Shown: positions 60,414-64,000 of the stretch, in pieces
Layout: the number at the start of each line of letters is the position of its first letter
Numbering within the stretch: position 1 is the stretch's first letter
DNA from: Sediminicoccus rosea
Lineage (GTDB): Bacteria > Pseudomonadota > Alphaproteobacteria > Acetobacterales > Acetobacteraceae
Length of the DNA stretch: 64,000 nt
Assembly (NCBI RefSeq): GCF_033547095.1
Contig: NZ_CP137852.1
Coordinates: forward strand, 3,807,001 to 3,871,000
Reading direction: 5' to 3'
The notes under the pieces: model-generated
Databases searched by the model: none
What the model saw: the letters and a program-made list of their open reading frames with translations, nothing else
What the model was told of the DNA's origin: nothing
Position numbers and translations under genes: made by a program

Positions 60414-60510
60414 TGCGCGGCGGCAGGGCGGTGCGGGCCTTCCTGCGCCGATGCGAAGGCCATAGTCTCACCGGGGCGGCCTCCGCCCGACAGCACAAGA
60501 AAAGCCGCCC

Positions 60511-60927
60511 ATGAGCACGCCGACCGCCATCCACCCGGCCGCCCCGCACCACCTGCCCATCTTCATCCCCGGCCCGGATGGGAGCGACGGGCTGATGTGG
60601 ATCACGGCCGGCATCCTGCTGGTCTCGACCGTTTCCTTCGGCCTGCTCTTCCTCCGGCTGCACACCCTGCCCGAGCGGATGGCGCACCGCACCCACAAGC
60701 TGCAATTCGAGATCGTGGCGGTGCTGGGCCTGCTCGCGCTCTTCACGCATATCCATGCCTTCTGGGTGGCGGGGCTGCTGCTGGCCCTGATCGACATCCC
60801 GGATTTCCTCACCCCCATGCGGCGGATCGCGGGATCCAGCGAGCGCATCGCGGGCCTGCCGCCCGGCGGCGGGGACGACCCCGAGGCGCGCCCCCAGGCC
60901 ATGGCCGCGAAGAAGCGGGGCCACTGA
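60511..60927 (+). CDS. Small membrane protein, YiaW/DUF3302-like
   Basis: A 138-residue protein with two or three hydrophobic helices (about residues 28-49, 67-80 and 83-96) and a long N-terminal His/Pro-rich head. It is followed three bases later by a HlyD-family gene, the same arrangement as yiaW-yiaV in Escherichia coli. That comparison is from context; sequence resemblance to DUF3302 is not verified. AAGAAAAG lies upstream of the ATG. It could be a small partner of the membrane-fusion protein. Confidence 0.65.
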   Translation: MSTPTAIHPAAPHHLPIFIPGPDGSDGLMWITAGILLVSTVSFGLLFLRLHTLPERMAHRTHKLQFEIVAVLGLLALFTHIHAFWVAGLLLALIDIPDFLTPMRRIAGSSERIAGLPPGGGDDPEARPQAMAAKKRGH

Positions 60928-60930
60928 GCC

Positions 60931-62157
60931 ATGCTGGAAATCCTGCTCTGCTCGATGGTCACGATCCTGCCGGACTACCTGTTCCGCCGCTATGTGCAGG
61001 GCAGGCGCTTCGGCCATGAGATCACGCTCTTCTCGGTCTGGTTCGAGCTGCGCTGGGGCATCGTCACCTGCCTGCTGCTGGCCATCAGCCTGATCACCGC
61101 CGTCTTCTACTTCCACCCGACCAGCGTGCATGTCAGCTCGGTCTTCCGCACCGTGCCCATCGTCCCGCAGATCAATGGCCGCGTCGCCGAGATCCATGTC
61201 CGCGGCAGCGAGGCGGTCGAGGCCGGCACCCCCCTCTTCCGCCTGGCCGACGAGACGCAGCGCACCGCCGTCGAGACCGCCCGCCGCGCCGTAGCCGAGG
61301 TGGATGCGGCCCTGCTCGTGGCACGGGCCGATCTCGCGGCCTCCGAGGCACGGATCCTCGAAGCCCAGGGCGCGCTGCAGCAGGCGGCCGACGAACTGGC
61401 GACAAAGCAGGCGCTGCGCGACGTGGCCGCGCGGCGCGAGGTGGAGCGGCTGCAGGTGATGGTGCAGACGCGCGAGGCGGGTGTCGCCGCCGCACAGGCC
61501 GCGCGGCAGGCCGTCGCCGCCCGCATCTCCGACCAGCTGCCGGCCGAGCGGGCGAGCGCGCTGGCCGCCCTCGCCCAGGCGGAGGCGGAGCTGGACAAGA
61601 CCATCATCCGCGCCGGCGTCTCCGGCCGCGTCGAGCAGTTCCTGCTGCAGGTGGGCGATGTCGTGAACCCCTTCGCCCGGCCCGCCGGCGTGCTGGTGCC
61701 CGAGGATCTGGGCGCGCGCAGCCCAAGGCTGGCGGCTGGCTTCGGCCAGATCGAGGCGCGCGTGCTGCGCCCTGGCATGCTGGCCGAGGCGAGCTGCGCC
61801 TCCCTGCCCTGGACCATCATCCCCATGGTGGTGACGCAGGTTCAGCCCTTCGTGGCGAGCGGCCAGATCAGGGGCGGCGACGTGCTGCTGGACGCGCAGC
61901 AATTCAGCCGCCCCGGCACGGTGCTCGCCATCCTGGAGCCGCTTTACCCCGGCGGGCTCGACAAGGTCATCCCCGGCAGCAACTGCATCGCCAATGCATA
62001 TACCTCCAACCATGAGGCGCTGAGCGACCCGGCCACCGGCTCCCTCCAAGCGGTCGCCCTGCACGCGATCGACGCGGTGGGGCTCGTCCATGCCATCCTG
62101 CTGCGGATCCAGACGATCCTGCTGCCCTTCAAGGCCCTGGTGCTCTCCGGCCACTGA
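60931..62157 (+). CDS. HlyD family secretion protein (membrane fusion), YiaV-like
   Basis: A 408-residue membrane fusion protein. It has an N-terminal cytoplasmic region, one transmembrane helix (about residues 45-65, WGIVTCLLLAISLITAVFYF), a lipoyl-like domain (PIVPQINGRVAEIHVRGSE), a long helical hairpin from about residue 110 to 220 rich in Ala/Glu/Gln, and a beta-barrel end. Such proteins bridge inner and outer membranes in type I or MFS export systems. No transporter or TolC gene is nearby. The preceding small membrane gene is three bases upstream, so they probably work together. Confidence 0.88.
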   Translation: MLEILLCSMVTILPDYLFRRYVQGRRFGHEITLFSVWFELRWGIVTCLLLAISLITAVFYFHPTSVHVSSVFRTVPIVPQINGRVAEIHVRGSEAVEAGTPLFRLADETQRTAVETARRAVAEVDAALLVARADLAASEARILEAQGALQQAADELATKQALRDVAARREVERLQVMVQTREAGVAAAQAARQAVAARISDQLPAERASALAALAQAEAELDKTIIRAGVSGRVEQFLLQVGDVVNPFARPAGVLVPEDLGARSPRLAAGFGQIEARVLRPGMLAEASCASLPWTIIPMVVTQVQPFVASGQIRGGDVLLDAQQFSRPGTVLAILEPLYPGGLDKVIPGSNCIANAYTSNHEALSDPATGSLQAVALHAIDAVGLVHAILLRIQTILLPFKALVLSGH

Positions 62158-62264
62158 CGTCCCTGGCGGGGGCGGGCCATGCGGCGGGCGCGGTTGTCTT
62201 GGGCGGGGGCTGGTGGCAGATGATCCGGGCTCCAGGCGGGTATTCAGGTTAGGCAGGGATCGAG

Positions 62265-63526
<1,262 letters not shown>

Positions 63527-63527
<1 letters not shown>

Positions 63528-64000
63528 TGGACATGCCCATGCCGCTCACCGCGACCGAGGCCGGCACCGGCCTGATCCTCGCACTGCCCAAGGGCCGTAT
63601 CCTGAAGGAGCTGCGCCCCGTCCTGGCGCGCGCCGGCATCGTGCCGGCGGAGGATTTCCTCGACGAGGACAGCCGCCGCCTGCGCTTCGAGACCAATGAC
63701 CCGATGCTGGACGTGGTGCGCGTGCGTCCCTTTGACGTCGCGACCTTCGTCGCCCATGGCGGCGCGCAGATCGGCGTCTGCGGCGGCGACGTGCTGATGG
63801 AATACGACACGGACCAGATCTACGCGCCGCTCGACCTCGGCCTCGGCCGCTGCCGCGTCTCGGTGGCCGAGCAGGCGGTGACGGCCGGGCAGGATGATCC
63901 CTCGCGCTGGTCGCGCATCCGTGTCGCCACCAAGTATCCGAACATCGCGCGGCGGCACTTCTCGGCGCGCGGCGTGCAGGCGGAGGTGGTGCACCTGAAT
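63527..64000 (+). CDS. hisG: ATP phosphoribosyltransferase, 5' part (runs off the window)
   Basis: The first 158 codons of the first enzyme of histidine synthesis are present; the gene continues past position 64000. Typical segments are LILALPKGRILKELRPVL, the acidic DFLDEDSRRLRFE and GGAQIGVCGGDVLME, with ATKYPNIARRHF near the end. It is the short form that needs HisZ. ATG 63527 overlaps the murA stop as TGATG; ATGs at 63533 and 63539 are alternatives. hisD and others are expected to follow outside the window. Confidence 0.94.

Overview
This window is GC-rich chromosomal DNA from an alphaproteobacterium. It most likely comes from the Acetobacteraceae (Roseomonas-like). I infer this from the gene order and from the two Bug/TctC-type periplasmic binding proteins, not from a database match. 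It is mainly a housekeeping locus. I saw no insertion sequence, prophage, CRISPR array, toxin-antitoxin pair or recognisable defence island.

Layout. 1-7.2 kb is mixed: the tail of a zincin peptidase, a MOSC protein, a Bug-type solute-binding protein, a cupin, YnfA, a sugar aminotransferase plus an SDR epimerase (nucleotide-sugar type), a K+-channel-like protein coupled to RidA, and a UPF0114 protein. 7.2-19.8 kb, minus strand, holds dnaE, a GT2 glycosyltransferase, a large polytopic (GT-C-like) protein, an aldehyde dehydrogenase, a family III CoA-transferase, lolD, the lolC/E permease and proS. 20.2-37.9 kb, minus strand, is a long, tightly overlapping run: nuoA-N (all fourteen complex I subunits plus an extra 51-residue membrane microprotein between nuoD and nuoE), birA, coaX, RNase J and a DUF1467 gene. 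38-45.1 kb is the classical tig-clpP-clpX-lon-hupB block with tRNA-Val, tRNA-Asp and tRNA-Leu. 45.2-64 kb is mixed: a DUF1643/pyruvyltransferase-like pair, a possibly frameshifted lipoprotein, an AceE-like transketolase, malonyl-CoA decarboxylase, nnr, a sulfite-dehydrogenase-like pair, a CBS protein, a racemase-like protein, a coupled ParA-like/4-TM/GNAT trio, a second Bug protein, a small basic protein, dcd, an SDR, a YiaW/YiaV-like pair, murA and the start of hisG.

Functionally, the core is respiration (complex I), protein quality control (trigger factor, ClpXP, Lon), lipoprotein export (Lol), DNA replication (dnaE) and cofactor supply (coaX, birA, nnr). The order nuo-birA-coaX-rnj-proS-lolC-lolD-dnaE is typical of Alphaproteobacteria; here four extra genes separate lolD from dnaE.

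The best leads for new biology are modest. They are the 51-aa microprotein translationally coupled to nuoD, a palindromic repeat in the proS leader, the lipoprotein whose signal peptide lies in another frame, the coupled ParA-like/membrane/GNAT trio, and an SDR with Asn where the catalytic Tyr belongs. I do not see a convincing large undescribed system.
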